In this document: one piece after another, positions 35,901 through 44,273 of the stretch | Numbering within the stretch: position 1 is the first letter of the stretch | How the letters are laid out: each line of letters begins with the position of its first letter | NCBI RefSeq assembly: GCF_026627255.1 | Contig: NZ_JAPNLM010000018.1 | Coordinates: 62,001 to 126,000 of the forward strand | DNA length: 64,000 nucleotides | Reading direction: 5' to 3' | Source of the DNA: Streptomyces antarcticus | GTDB taxonomy: Bacteria; Actinomycetota; Actinomycetes; Streptomycetales; Streptomycetaceae | The notes under the pieces: generated by a model | The model's database searches: none | Told to the model about the DNA's origin: nothing | The model's input: only the letters and a program-made list of their open reading frames with translations | Translations under genes and position numbers: made by a program

Positions 35901-36927
35901 CTGGAACGACGTCCGCATCGCGACCCAGTCGAACTTCGGCACCCGCGTCGAACTGCGCCTCAACGACCCCAGTGAGTCCAGCGTGGAGCGCAAGCTGGCC
36001 GAGACCCTGTCGCCCGGCGAACCCGGCCGCGTCCTCACCGACGGCAAGCTCTTCGCGCAGGTGGCACTGCCCCGCACCGACGGGCTGCGCGACACCTCGG
36101 AACTCGGCGCGGTGCTGGAGCGCACGGCCGGTACGATCCGCGCCACCTGGAGCGGCGAGGCCGCCCAGCCGGTCCGCGTGCTGCCGCACCTGCTGGAGCC
36201 CCATCTGCTGCCGGGCCCGGCGGCCGAGCCCGGGCGGGTGCCGATCGGCCTCGACCAGAACGGGCTGGCGCCCGTGCTCCTCGACCTGTTCCGGCATGAC
36301 CAGCACCTCCTGGTCATGGGCGACAGCGAGTGCGGCAAGACGAACCTGCTCAAGACGATCGCCGCCGGCCTCATCGACCGTCACGGCGAGGAGGAACTGG
36401 TCTTCGCCGTCATGGACCCGCGGCGGAGCCTGCGCGGTGTGGTCCCGGAGGAGTTCAACGGCGGCTACGCCTACAACAGCAAGATGTGCGCCGGGCTGGC
36501 CGCGGGCATCGCCACCGAACTGGAGCGGCGGCTGCCCGACGACAGCGCCCCCCTGGACGACCTGGAACCCGGCAGCTGGGGCGGCGGCCCGCGCATCGTC
36601 GTGCTCGTCGACGACTACGACGTGCTCACCACCGCGGGACAGACACCGCTCGCCCCGTTCGTCCCGTACATCCCGGCGGCGATGGACATCGGCCTGCACT
36701 TCGTCCTGACGCGCCGCGTCGCGGGCGCCTCGCGCGGGATGTACGAACCACTGGTGCAGGCCCTGCGCGAGTCGGGGGCCTCGGCGATCGTCATGGCGGG
36801 AGACCGGGGCGAGGGCCAGCTGTTCCCGGGGGTTTACGCCTCCCAGCAGCCCGCCGGCCGCGGTGTCCTCGTCCGCAGGGGCCAGTCCAACCGCCTGATC
36901 CAGACCGTGTACACGTCGCCCGGGTGA
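32950..36927 (+). CDS. eccC: type VII secretion ATPase EccC (fused EccCa/EccCb)
   Basis: Motor of the ESX system, an FtsK/SpoIIIE-type ATPase. The 1325-residue protein has two N-terminal membrane helices (about residues 40-80) and three ATPase modules, with Walker A motifs at 489-496 (GATGSGKS), 838-845 (GGPQSGKT) and 1124-1131 (GDSECGKT). Walker B is complete in the first (VVIDEFGEL) but altered in the second (VIDGFGAL) and third (VLVDDYDVL), fitting the known picture that modules 2 and 3 mainly bind substrate signals. ATG 32950 is 70 bases after the ATPase gene. Confidence 0.96.
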   Translation: MSTRLVHRPARTIRPPAAPVARIIEAPPNLPEGKAGNIAMSLLPVAGVMSSVVMMTVVRNSQFAALGALILVVTIVGSLALVFSQRGKAQRTRRTQREAYLAYLEDLREELAAEERARGERADVLNPSPHALYDIVRDPARLWERRRVDGDFLRVRVGTGEMPVRDLRIADQGSTVLTPPDQFMLNEASALTGRFRNGTELPLTIPLDRVGNVTVIGPREDCLRVARALMVQTAAAHAPDDVAIALAVPGDRLGDWEWAKWMPHLLDTEQLDGPVAARRIAPSVDQLARQIGPELRRRASYAAEVRRGLSGKDALAMTSRLLVVTDGHGEDATELPRPDEAVGLREMGVTVLHLLDQRIQEPGHVGVRITVEGDRVLIEDLRQEEPISAHGTVDEVGIPFAEGLARMLAPLRLSAESLIDAPLSGPVDFADLLGIDDVARLDLASLWAPRGERAFLRVPIGISDSHGPVLLDLKESSELGMGPHGLCVGATGSGKSELLRTLVLSLVATHPPEDLALVLVDYKGGATFAPFADLPHVAGVITNLENQAGLVERVHASLAGEVKRRQQVLKEAGNVADIGDYAALRADRRPDLEPLPHLFVVIDEFGELLTAKPDFIDLFLSIGRIGRSIGVHLLLSSQRIEGGKLKGLDTYLSYRLGLRTFSADESRTVLDTTDAFHLPPLPGFGYLKVDTSHYERFKASYVSGAYRGPVQRAEEEDSGPLALEYEAFNTLSEPDATGNREPTARRRETGPTEMGVIVEQLRDAAAPVRRIWLPPLPDAIPLDAVAGPLDVGARGMQLSKRRGRLTVPLGLIDDPTRQRQGEWYLDLTVAGGHAAVIGGPQSGKTTLLRTLVLSLALTHTPQEVGVYGLDLVGGGLQALSGLPHVGGVAGRADRERAARTLEEVRTMLATREDLFRDHGIDSVEQLRTLHAAGRLPQLASAEIVLVIDGFGALRDDFEELDDAVVDILKRGGGYGIHVVAGMLRWNDVRIATQSNFGTRVELRLNDPSESSVERKLAETLSPGEPGRVLTDGKLFAQVALPRTDGLRDTSELGAVLERTAGTIRATWSGEAAQPVRVLPHLLEPHLLPGPAAEPGRVPIGLDQNGLAPVLLDLFRHDQHLLVMGDSECGKTNLLKTIAAGLIDRHGEEELVFAVMDPRRSLRGVVPEEFNGGYAYNSKMCAGLAAGIATELERRLPDDSAPLDDLEPGSWGGGPRIVVLVDDYDVLTTAGQTPLAPFVPYIPAAMDIGLHFVLTRRVAGASRGMYEPLVQALRESGASAIVMAGDRGEGQLFPGVYASQQPAGRGVLVRRGQSNRLIQTVYTSPG

Positions 36928-36990
36928 CACCCCGGCCACCCAGCTGCCGCCCCCTCCCCGAAACCGGACTGCGAAGGACCGTACGACCTC

Positions 36991-38409
36991 ATGACCAAGG
37001 ACGTCATCGCCCTCACCCCGCGGATGCCCGATCCGTGGGTGGTGCTCGCCGGCCTCCTCTCCGGGGGCCCCGACAAACTGGTGAACACGGCGGGCGAGGG
37101 CGCGGTCGTACAGCTCTGCGACGAGCAGGGGCGGCCGCTGGTCTCGGTCGAGGCACCGCTGCTGGTCCAGGTCGAGGGGGAGGCCGAGCGGCTCCTCGGG
37201 GCGACCCCGCCGCGCGTTCCGTTCTGGTGGACGGAGGCGCGCGCCACCACCGGCGTACCCGACGCCGAGCGCCTCGCCGGGACCTTCGCAGCCCGCCTCG
37301 CCGACCTGGCGGGCGGGAGCGCCTGGCCACCGGAGGCGGCACGCTCACTGGGCGTGGTGCGGACCGACGGGGTCAGCGTCGCGCCCGCGCCCGCGGCGGC
37401 GCAGCCCGCCGTGGACGTGCTGACCCCCAACGTCGCGGTGGTCATCATGGACCGTCCGGTCGTCGCCATGACGGCCTGGCTCTCCGACGCCTTCCGGGCC
37501 GCGGCGGCGGCCGAGCGGGGCCTTCAGGTCGTGACTCCGCCCGGGACGCCGATGTCGCCGGCGGTGCTGGCCAACATGCCGGACTGGCCCTCGCGGTGGG
37601 TCGTGCGGGACGAGCGGGACGGCTACTACGACGGGCTCTCGGGCGCGGTGCTGCGCTGGCAGGAGGGCATGTTCGCCACCGTGGTGTCCGAGCACGCCAC
37701 CGAGGACGATCCGCGGACCCCGGTGGCCGCCTCGTACCAGGAGGTCACGGAAACGGCCGAGCGGCAGCTGGCCGTCACCTTCCGTACCGTCCACCCCGCG
37801 GACGACCGGCTGGTCCTCGGCGGCGCTCTGGAGACGGTGTGGCGCGAGCTGACCGGCGGTCCCCCGGCGGGCTGGGGCACGGCCGAGCCGGCCAACCTGC
37901 CGTGGTCGCCCGGCCGGCTGACCGACGTGGCCTTCGCCCGGGCACCCGATCCGACCTGGTTCGTGGTGGTGGGCAGCCCCGAGCGGCCCGGCCTCGCCAC
38001 GGTGCGGATCAGCCGTACGAAGGCGGGCGTCGAGGAAACCGTGACCCTGGCCTTCGGCTACGGAGCCGGCGAGGAACCGCCGCTGGACGCCCTGCCGCGC
38101 ACGGCGGAGGCGCTCGTCACCCGGCACCGCCTCCAGTCGATGCTCGTACAACTCCGCAAAGCGCGCCGGGACCTGCTGGTACCGCCGCGCTTCGAGGGGC
38201 CGGGCGTGCCGCTGGCCTTCGTCCTGGGCGCGGAGGAGGTCCGGGCCATGCCCGACGACCGCGCCCGGCGCACCCCGCTGGCCGAACAGCCGCTGCGGCT
38301 GGGTCCCAAGTCCCGCCCCGCCTACTACTACCCGATGCCCGGCGACCCGTCGGACCTCTCGGGATGGGCCGTCTTCGAGCGGCTGATGGGCCATCTGAAG
38401 GGCTCGTGA
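36991..38409 (+). CDS. ESX-locus protein of unknown function (DUF6177-like)
   Basis: A 472-residue soluble protein located between eccC and the esx pair, as in other Streptomyces ESX loci. The family label DUF6177 is from memory. N-terminal VIALTPRMPDPWVVLAGLL, a central TVVSEHATEDDPRTPV segment and C-terminal KSRPAYYYPMPGDPSDLSGW are notable. There is no membrane helix or nucleotide motif. Its steady position suggests a chaperone or adaptor for Esx proteins or effectors, an inference only. Confidence 0.7.
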   Translation: MTKDVIALTPRMPDPWVVLAGLLSGGPDKLVNTAGEGAVVQLCDEQGRPLVSVEAPLLVQVEGEAERLLGATPPRVPFWWTEARATTGVPDAERLAGTFAARLADLAGGSAWPPEAARSLGVVRTDGVSVAPAPAAAQPAVDVLTPNVAVVIMDRPVVAMTAWLSDAFRAAAAAERGLQVVTPPGTPMSPAVLANMPDWPSRWVVRDERDGYYDGLSGAVLRWQEGMFATVVSEHATEDDPRTPVAASYQEVTETAERQLAVTFRTVHPADDRLVLGGALETVWRELTGGPPAGWGTAEPANLPWSPGRLTDVAFARAPDPTWFVVVGSPERPGLATVRISRTKAGVEETVTLAFGYGAGEEPPLDALPRTAEALVTRHRLQSMLVQLRKARRDLLVPPRFEGPGVPLAFVLGAEEVRAMPDDRARRTPLAEQPLRLGPKSRPAYYYPMPGDPSDLSGWAVFERLMGHLKGS

Positions 38410-38526
38410 GAAGCTCTGGTGGATTGTCATGGATGAGTCACAACAGGGGCTTTGCCGGTTGCAGGCGCGACGCGGATTGACGAAGATGAACATACTTACG
38501 ATCGATCGGATGTACGGGGGAGTGAG

Positions 38527-38859
38527 ATGAAGTTCGACATGGGGACGCAGGTCCTGACGAACCTGATGTCCGGGTCGCGCAACTCCAATACGGACCTGGG
38601 GTCGCTGATCAAGCAGCTGGTGACCGCGGCGCAGCCGTTGGAGGGCAAGTTCCAGGGCCAGGGCAAGGTCGCGTTCGACTCGTTCAAGCTGCGCGCGGAC
38701 GGGATCGCGAAGGAGCTGAACGCTTCGCTGGCGGCCATCCTGGGCGGCCAGTCGGGGATGGAGCAGGCCTTCGGCTCGGGTGACCAGGAGCAGGGCGAGA
38801 ACGCGCGGCAGACGCAGGGTGCGGCGAACTTCGACGCCGCCCGCTTCCGCGGCCGCTGA
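38527..38859 (+). CDS. esxB: WXG100-superfamily-like Esx protein
   Basis: A 110-residue helical protein in the first Esx position. It begins MKFDMGTQVLTNLMSG, has two long amphipathic helices (about 20-75), and a polar glutamine-rich tail (EQGENARQTQGA). The classic WXG is not present, as in other Streptomyces EsxB-type proteins. ATG 38527 follows GGGGGAG. The 117 bases upstream are unusually AT-rich near 38476-38505 (TTGACG ... TACGAT), a possible promoter with a short spacer. The gene name is assigned by order. Confidence 0.75.
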   Translation: MKFDMGTQVLTNLMSGSRNSNTDLGSLIKQLVTAAQPLEGKFQGQGKVAFDSFKLRADGIAKELNASLAAILGGQSGMEQAFGSGDQEQGENARQTQGAANFDAARFRGR

Positions 38860-38907
38860 GGCCGCGGGTCCTTCTTCTGATGGTTCTTCTTCACGGGGAG
38901 TGTGGTT

Positions 38908-39222
38908 GTGGTGGCAGGTGGGACGGACCGTCGTGCGTACGACGTGGGTGCCTCGACGGAGGTGCAGGGCGGTATCAAGGCGGTGATCGGCCATCTGGAG
39001 CAGGTCATCGCAGCACGTGAGGCGCAGGTCGCGTCGGCGATGGCGGACTTCGCGGCGGACGGTGTGGCGGACGACTACCACGCCAAGGAGCTGCGGTGGA
39101 AGAACGCCTCGCAGGAGGTCAAGAACATCATCCAGCTGCTGAACACGACGCTGGAGAAGAACGACGCGACGGCGCACCAGACGCTGCAGCGGGCAAAGGC
39201 CGCGGTCGACAACATCGGCTGA
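38908..39222 (+). CDS. esxA: WXG100-superfamily-like Esx protein, second of the pair
   Basis: A 104-residue helical protein with a turn-like segment RWKNASQEV where WXG100 proteins have WXG, and a YHAKE sequence resembling the YxxxD/E export signal. GTG 38908 lies seven bases after GGGGAG, better spaced than the earlier GTG. It probably forms a helical hairpin dimer with the preceding Esx protein and is exported by EccC. The gene name is by position. Confidence 0.8.
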   Translation: MVAGGTDRRAYDVGASTEVQGGIKAVIGHLEQVIAAREAQVASAMADFAADGVADDYHAKELRWKNASQEVKNIIQLLNTTLEKNDATAHQTLQRAKAAVDNIG

Positions 39223-39286
39223 GCAGGATCGTTTCAGCAAGACGGTAGGGCAGTGGGGCAGTCGGGTACACGGGGGTGGGTCGTCC

Positions 39287-39736
39287 ATGACGTCATGGGA
39301 CATCAAGCCGCAGGGCGTGCAGGGTCATCTGAAGACCGTCGGCGGGAATGCCGGCGAGCTCGAGACGGCTTTGAACGCGCTGCTCACAGCCATGTCGGAG
39401 GCGGCTCAGGCTGCGGGGACGGCGGTTCCGGGCTCGCAGTCGGGGATGACTCCGCAGGGCCCGCTGGCTCCGGGTGCGGCTCCGTCTCCCGGAGCGGCTT
39501 TCCTGGCGCCTCAGAAGGCGATGGGCCCGGTCGCGGCTGCGCTGGGCGAGTACCTGACCGCCCGCAAGCCGGAGTTCAAGTCGATGGCGGAGCGGATCGA
39601 GGCGTGCATCCGCGGTGCGGTTCTGGCGACGAACGAGTACCTGCAGGGCGATCTGGACCAGGCCAAGGAGGCGCAGGACGCGGCGCGGTCTGTGAATCTG
39701 GACCTGCTGCGTGAGAAGACGGGGGCCAAGCAGTGA
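39287..39736 (+). CDS. ESX-associated small protein (DUF6507-like)
   Basis: A 149-residue helical protein starting MTSWDIKPQGVQGHLKTVG, with a proline-rich middle (about 60-75) and a charged C-terminus. It resembles the DUF6507 family (name from memory), found just ahead of ESX-linked toxins. LXG- and WXG-like partners in this position often chaperone or help export the neighbouring effector. The toxin gene starts inside its stop (GTGA), so the two are translationally coupled. Confidence 0.75.
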   Translation: MTSWDIKPQGVQGHLKTVGGNAGELETALNALLTAMSEAAQAAGTAVPGSQSGMTPQGPLAPGAAPSPGAAFLAPQKAMGPVAAALGEYLTARKPEFKSMAERIEACIRGAVLATNEYLQGDLDQAKEAQDAARSVNLDLLREKTGAKQ

Positions 39737-42297
39737 GCGGGAACGCGCCGGTCGATCCGGCCGAGATACCGGTCTTCACGGGCGATCTGGCGACGCTGGA
39801 CGAGAAGGTGAAGCTGATCTCGTCGGGCGGCGCCACCGTCTCGACGAAGGCCTCCGACGTCCACACGAGCTTCGGTGGTCTGCAGGCGTTCTACCAGGCG
39901 CCGGAGGCGGACCAGCTGTTCGCGACGACGAAGCCGGTCTCGGACCTGGGTCTCAAGCTCAGCTCCGACATGTGCACGATCGCCAGCGCCCTGGGCACCT
40001 ACTCGCGTGACGCTGCCCCGATCGTCAAGAAGCTGGAGAACCTGAAGGCGGAAGCGCAGGCGTTCCGCACGAAGACCGACAAGGACGAGAAGTGGCGTGA
40101 AGACGGCGATCTGATCGACGAGAACCTCGAACGCCGCAACAAGATCGCCGAAGTCTGGGCCGAGTTCCAGGAAGTGGAGCGAGCGGCCCACGGGAAGATC
40201 GTCGCCCTGGTGGGCGGGAAGCCGCTGAAGGTCAACGACGGCTCCAACGGCAAGGACATGTACGGCTACGACGCCGAGTCGATGAAGCAGTCCAAGTCCC
40301 TGCCCTGGGGCGACGCCGTCGAGGAGTCCATCCCCGCCTGGCAGGTGTGGGAACACGCCTGGGAGTTCGGCAAGGGCATCGTCGTCGACGGCGTCTGGGG
40401 CACCCTCAAGGGCCTCGGCGGCCTCGTCGGACTCCAGGGCTGGGACGTGTTCAAGCAGTCCTGGACCGGCCTGGCCAAGCTGGGTACCGGCCTCGCCATC
40501 ATGTCGATCCCCGGCGTGGGCCCCCTCTTCCTCGCCGCCCCCGACGACAAGCTCCCCTCCTGGCTCCGCGACTCCCGCACCGCCATGAAGGAGACCGGCA
40601 AGGCCCTCCTCGCCTGGGACCAGTGGGGCTCCAACCCGTCCCGTGCCGCGGGCGCGGTCACCTTCAACGTCCTGACCACGGTGTTCACCGGCGGCGCGGG
40701 CGGTGCGGTCTCGGGCGCCGGCAAGGCGGGCGCGGTCGCCAAGACCCTGTCGTTCGCCGGCAAGGCGGGCCGGGCGATCGACCCGATGACGTACATGTTC
40801 AAGGGCGCCGGGGCGGGGTTCGCCAAGATCGGCGACGTGATGGCCGGGCTCAAGGGCACGGGCAGGTTCGAGGTCCCCAGCATCAACGTGGACGGCGCGG
40901 TCGCCCTCCCCGACGGCGCAGTGCTGCTGCCGGACGGTGCGATCCACCTCCCGTCCGGCGCGACCGTCCCCGAAGGCGCGACGAAGCTCCCCGACGGCAC
41001 CATCAAGCTGCCCGAGGGCACGACGACCCTCCCGCCCGGCACGGTCAAGCTCCCGACGCCCGACGGGCCGCGGTTCATGGACCTCGACGGCAACATCTAC
41101 AAGGCCGACGGCTCCCTGGAGCAGAGCGGAAAGGCCGCCAAACAGGAGCCCTCGCCGGACGCGGACGCGAACACCCCCCGCGTCGACGCCCCGAAGCCGG
41201 ACGCCCCGGTCACCGCCAGGGTCCCGGAACGCGAACTGGCCGGCGTCGGCGCCCGCGGCGGCGACGACGTCGTCCGCCTCGGCTCCGACACCTCGCCCCC
41301 GCCCGGAGCACTGGACGACGGCACACACGCCCCGGGCGGCTTCGACAACACCCCCACAGGCCGCGCGGGCGACCACACCAACCCCGGCGGCCACGCCCCG
41401 GACAACATGCCGAGCAACAGCGCAGACACCCCGACCGGGGGCCACACGCACACGGCCGATAGCACCGTCGACAACAGCGGCCACGGCGCCCACACCGACC
41501 CCACACCTACGGGCGGCAGCGGCCACACCACGGACACGACCCCGACGGGAAGTGACCAAACTCCGATTGGTGGTGGCAGCGGCGCGGGCGGGATGGACGG
41601 TCAGCCGCCGGCGGGTGGTCACGGCCCCGACCCGTGGCCCTCCGAAGAACCCCGGCCTTTCGAGCGCGGCGGCGAGACAGAGCAGCAGATCCGGGAAAAC
41701 ATGCGCGGCTCGAAGGTGAAACCGGGCGATCTGGACAAGGCGCTGGCCAACCTGGCCGACCACCCCGCAGGTCAGGAGATGGCCGATCTGATTGCGTCCG
41801 GCCAGTTCAAGGGCATGACCAACTTCGACCAGGTGGTATCCAGCTTCAGCCAGAAGAATGCGATGTCGGGCGGCGTCGAGCAGCTCCGACTGGCCGACCG
41901 GCTGCAGAAGAGCGGTGTCTCCGACATCAGCTTCGAGATCAAGAAGGACACAGAGATCAAGCCGGGGGTGACCACGGGACCGAAGACCGATATGGACGTG
42001 ATGGCCCGCGACGCCAACGGGAACGTATACGGGTACCAGTTCAAGGAGGTCGCGAATCCCAAGAAGGTCACCAGCAAGATGTGGCAGAACATCGGGCAGC
42101 TCGCCGACTCCGGTGCCGACGTCAAGGTCTTCGTGGTCGATACCAAGGGCAGCGTGGCGGACATGCTGGCGGCGGGTATGGAGAAGGACCTCGCCAGGAT
42201 CCACTCCGAGCAAGGTGTAATTGTTGTACTTCGCGTCGAGGACGGGACTCTGATGTATCCGCCCGGCGCCAGCTTTATGCCAGGAGGCCGGTCTTGA
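39733..42297 (+). CDS. polymorphic toxin with C-terminal PD-(D/E)XK-like nuclease motif
   Basis: An 854-residue putative ESX effector. Residues 1-210 are helical (export domain like LXG/WXG proteins). About 215-380 include hydrophobic and Ala/Gly-rich segments. About 389-445 are a run of LPDG-type repeats. About 450-655 form a Pro/Thr/Gly/His-rich linker, and 660-854 the toxic tip. The tip has D753/D755 (KTDMDVMARD) and Q769-K771 (YGYQFKEV), the D-(X)n-(E/Q)xK pattern of PD-(D/E)XK nucleases. GTG 39733 overlaps the preceding stop. The next gene starts within its stop, as expected for its antidote. Nuclease activity is inferred. Confidence 0.8.
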   Translation: MSGNAPVDPAEIPVFTGDLATLDEKVKLISSGGATVSTKASDVHTSFGGLQAFYQAPEADQLFATTKPVSDLGLKLSSDMCTIASALGTYSRDAAPIVKKLENLKAEAQAFRTKTDKDEKWREDGDLIDENLERRNKIAEVWAEFQEVERAAHGKIVALVGGKPLKVNDGSNGKDMYGYDAESMKQSKSLPWGDAVEESIPAWQVWEHAWEFGKGIVVDGVWGTLKGLGGLVGLQGWDVFKQSWTGLAKLGTGLAIMSIPGVGPLFLAAPDDKLPSWLRDSRTAMKETGKALLAWDQWGSNPSRAAGAVTFNVLTTVFTGGAGGAVSGAGKAGAVAKTLSFAGKAGRAIDPMTYMFKGAGAGFAKIGDVMAGLKGTGRFEVPSINVDGAVALPDGAVLLPDGAIHLPSGATVPEGATKLPDGTIKLPEGTTTLPPGTVKLPTPDGPRFMDLDGNIYKADGSLEQSGKAAKQEPSPDADANTPRVDAPKPDAPVTARVPERELAGVGARGGDDVVRLGSDTSPPPGALDDGTHAPGGFDNTPTGRAGDHTNPGGHAPDNMPSNSADTPTGGHTHTADSTVDNSGHGAHTDPTPTGGSGHTTDTTPTGSDQTPIGGGSGAGGMDGQPPAGGHGPDPWPSEEPRPFERGGETEQQIRENMRGSKVKPGDLDKALANLADHPAGQEMADLIASGQFKGMTNFDQVVSSFSQKNAMSGGVEQLRLADRLQKSGVSDISFEIKKDTEIKPGVTTGPKTDMDVMARDANGNVYGYQFKEVANPKKVTSKMWQNIGQLADSGADVKVFVVDTKGSVADMLAAGMEKDLARIHSEQGVIVVLRVEDGTLMYPPGASFMPGGRS

Positions 42298-43316
42298 TCG
42301 CCAGCACACCCGTCGCGCGATGGTCTTGGGGAGAGCCCGGACACGAGACCGATTTGGTCCGCGCGGCTGTCCGTAGGTTCTCTCTCGTGCTTGGAGTCCT
42401 CGACCGGCTCCGTCTGGGAACCCCGCATGGCGGGCGCGTGGCCGTCGTGGTCCCTGAGCCGGGCCGCAGGAACCACCTGGTCCGGGCGGACTTCCCTGTC
42501 GGTGCGCCGGCCCCGGCGGCCGCAGAGGGATCGGGCGCTGCCGAAGCCCTCGTAGTACAGATCAAGGAAAGCCTTGGCGCCGGCGAGATCGGCGCCGTGG
42601 AACTGTTCGCATCGTGCGACGGGATCGTGGAGACCGGTACGGGCGCGAGGCCGGTGGAAGGGATGTTCGCGCTCAGTGTCGAGGTGTCCGAGGGCTTCTT
42701 CCAGGTGGGGCTCACGACATTCTCCGATGCCTGGATGCCGTTCGATCTGCGGGGGCATGAGCAAGAGGCCGTGTTCGCCGCGAACCGGCCTCGCCTGGCT
42801 TCGGCCTTGGCCGAGCTTTCCGGTGTCCTTGACCTGGAGGTCGACCCCGAGGACGCAACCTGGTTCGGCATCCCCACGGAATCAGGGGTCGAGAACCACT
42901 ACGAGGACGATGACGGCACTCCGTCTGATGTGTGGGGCCGTTTCGAGATCCCATACCGTAACGGAATCTTCAGTCAGACCCCGAAGTTCGCAGCCGGGTA
43001 CGGGCGGCAGACGTCCGGCCCCGTCCGATACGTGCCTGTACTCGGTGAACCGGGGGTGCTGGGGTATCTGTGGGCATCGGACACCGACGGCGCGGCGAGC
43101 TTCGAGGCACGCGATGAGGCAGATCTGGAGGCTTACAGGGCCGGCCTGGTCTGGCTGGACCGACTGCAGGAGGCGTACGACCGGGGCCTTCTCCCCAGCG
43201 TCGCGCTGGCCGAGCTGATGGAGCATCCAGGGGACCCCGTCTCCGGGCAGGCAGGTTCGGCTGAGCTGACCGAGGTCGACGAGTTCTGGAAGCTCCGGGA
43301 ACTGGCGCAGTCGTGA
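42294..43316 (+). CDS. unrecognised protein, probable cognate immunity protein
   Basis: TTG 42294 overlaps the toxin stop (TTGA) and follows a perfect AGGAGG six bases upstream. The 340-residue protein is acidic. Segments worth noting are VARWSWGEPGHETDLVRAA near the start, VEVSEGFFQVGLTTFSDAW, and WFGIPTESGVENHYEDDDG with its acidic cluster. I recognise no family. Tight coupling to the toxin and position before Imm49 genes make an antidote role likely. The next gene overlaps its stop (GTGA). Confidence 0.75.
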   Translation: MIASTPVARWSWGEPGHETDLVRAAVRRFSLVLGVLDRLRLGTPHGGRVAVVVPEPGRRNHLVRADFPVGAPAPAAAEGSGAAEALVVQIKESLGAGEIGAVELFASCDGIVETGTGARPVEGMFALSVEVSEGFFQVGLTTFSDAWMPFDLRGHEQEAVFAANRPRLASALAELSGVLDLEVDPEDATWFGIPTESGVENHYEDDDGTPSDVWGRFEIPYRNGIFSQTPKFAAGYGRQTSGPVRYVPVLGEPGVLGYLWASDTDGAASFEARDEADLEAYRAGLVWLDRLQEAYDRGLLPSVALAELMEHPGDPVSGQAGSAELTEVDEFWKLRELAQS

Positions 43317-44218
43317 CGAGCCCGATCCAGGCGGCAAGTTCGCCACGTGGAGGGCACTTGACCGTGATCGTGCCTCGCCAGGACTACCCGAAGAACGAGA
43401 TGGCGGCGGTGGTTCCCGTCATGGAGAAGTCGCTGTCCGAATCGCTGGAGAGGATCGAGACCTCCCACAACTCCAGAGCGGATGCCGTCATGGAGTCGCT
43501 GAACGTCGCCCTCGTCCGCACCGTGGGGGACCCCGGCGCCGTCATGCTGGAGACGTGGGAGTCCTGGCTGCTGGCCATGCAGGTGCACTCGGCGGTCTTC
43601 GCCGCCGCCGCTTCCGACCTGGAAACGGTCACCTGCAAGATCCGCCAAGAGGAACGGCACCTCGCCACCACAGGGCCGCAGCCCTACCTCAACGCGGAGA
43701 CATGGCTCGATGCCTTCTACCTCGCGATGATCTGCCGTGAGGCAGCCCGCCTCGACATGCTGGCCCGGATCCCGGTGTCCCTGCTGCGCGACTTCGGCGG
43801 CGCCCTGGACGAGTACACCTACGCCTGGGTGGAGACCCTCCAGAGCTTCTGGCTCCGCCGGGACGACCTGCGCACGCACCTGATCCGCGCCGTCGACCTG
43901 AGCGCTCCCGAGCAGGCCCGCGTCGTCGACGCGGAGGAGATGAGCAAGCTCCGCTACCCGCCGATCACCATGCTCTACCGCTACCTGCGCAACGACCTCG
44001 CAGGCTTCAAGGAAGCCCTGGCCGACGCCGTCCTTTGGCACAAGGAGTACTGGACCGCCGACGAGGACCGCGCCTCGAACATCCTGGGAGTCGTGGCCCT
44101 CGGCCCCCTGGCGATCGCCTGCCTGGCGAAGGCCAACGGCGTCCCGGTCGAGATCGAGTCCGGCTACCTGCCCGAAGCCCTCCTCGACTTCGCCTGGCGC
44201 GGCGAGTTCGACGCGTAG
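43313..44218 (+). CDS. Imm49-family immunity protein, copy 1
   Basis: A 301-residue protein with the Imm49 pattern: WESWLLAMQVHSAVFAAA, TTGPQPYLNAETWLDAFYLAMICRE (shown in part), YTYAWVETLQSFW, HKEYWTADED and the final LPEALLDFAWRGEF. Imm49 proteins neutralise secreted polymorphic toxins. GTG 43313 overlaps the previous stop, so it is co-translated with the toxin operon. Copies 2-4 follow; this one has the longest N-terminus (about 20 extra residues). Confidence 0.85.
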   Translation: MTSPIQAASSPRGGHLTVIVPRQDYPKNEMAAVVPVMEKSLSESLERIETSHNSRADAVMESLNVALVRTVGDPGAVMLETWESWLLAMQVHSAVFAAAASDLETVTCKIRQEERHLATTGPQPYLNAETWLDAFYLAMICREAARLDMLARIPVSLLRDFGGALDEYTYAWVETLQSFWLRRDDLRTHLIRAVDLSAPEQARVVDAEEMSKLRYPPITMLYRYLRNDLAGFKEALADAVLWHKEYWTADEDRASNILGVVALGPLAIACLAKANGVPVEIESGYLPEALLDFAWRGEFDA

Positions 44219-44273
44219 CAACGCAAGACCACGGGCAGCACACCCCCGGCCCCACAACGCACGTAAGGCACAC

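Noticed and set aside
32671..36939. Very long open frame (over 1400 codons) on the minus strand opposite eccC
   Set aside because: It mirrors the codon pattern of a GC-rich gene on the other strand. The translation is rich in Gly, Asp, Val and His without family motifs, and eccC is unmistakable.
38477..38502. Promoter TTGACG-TACGAT before the esx pair
   Set aside because: The spacer is only 14 bases, too short for a standard promoter, so it is mentioned only as a possibility in the gene entry.
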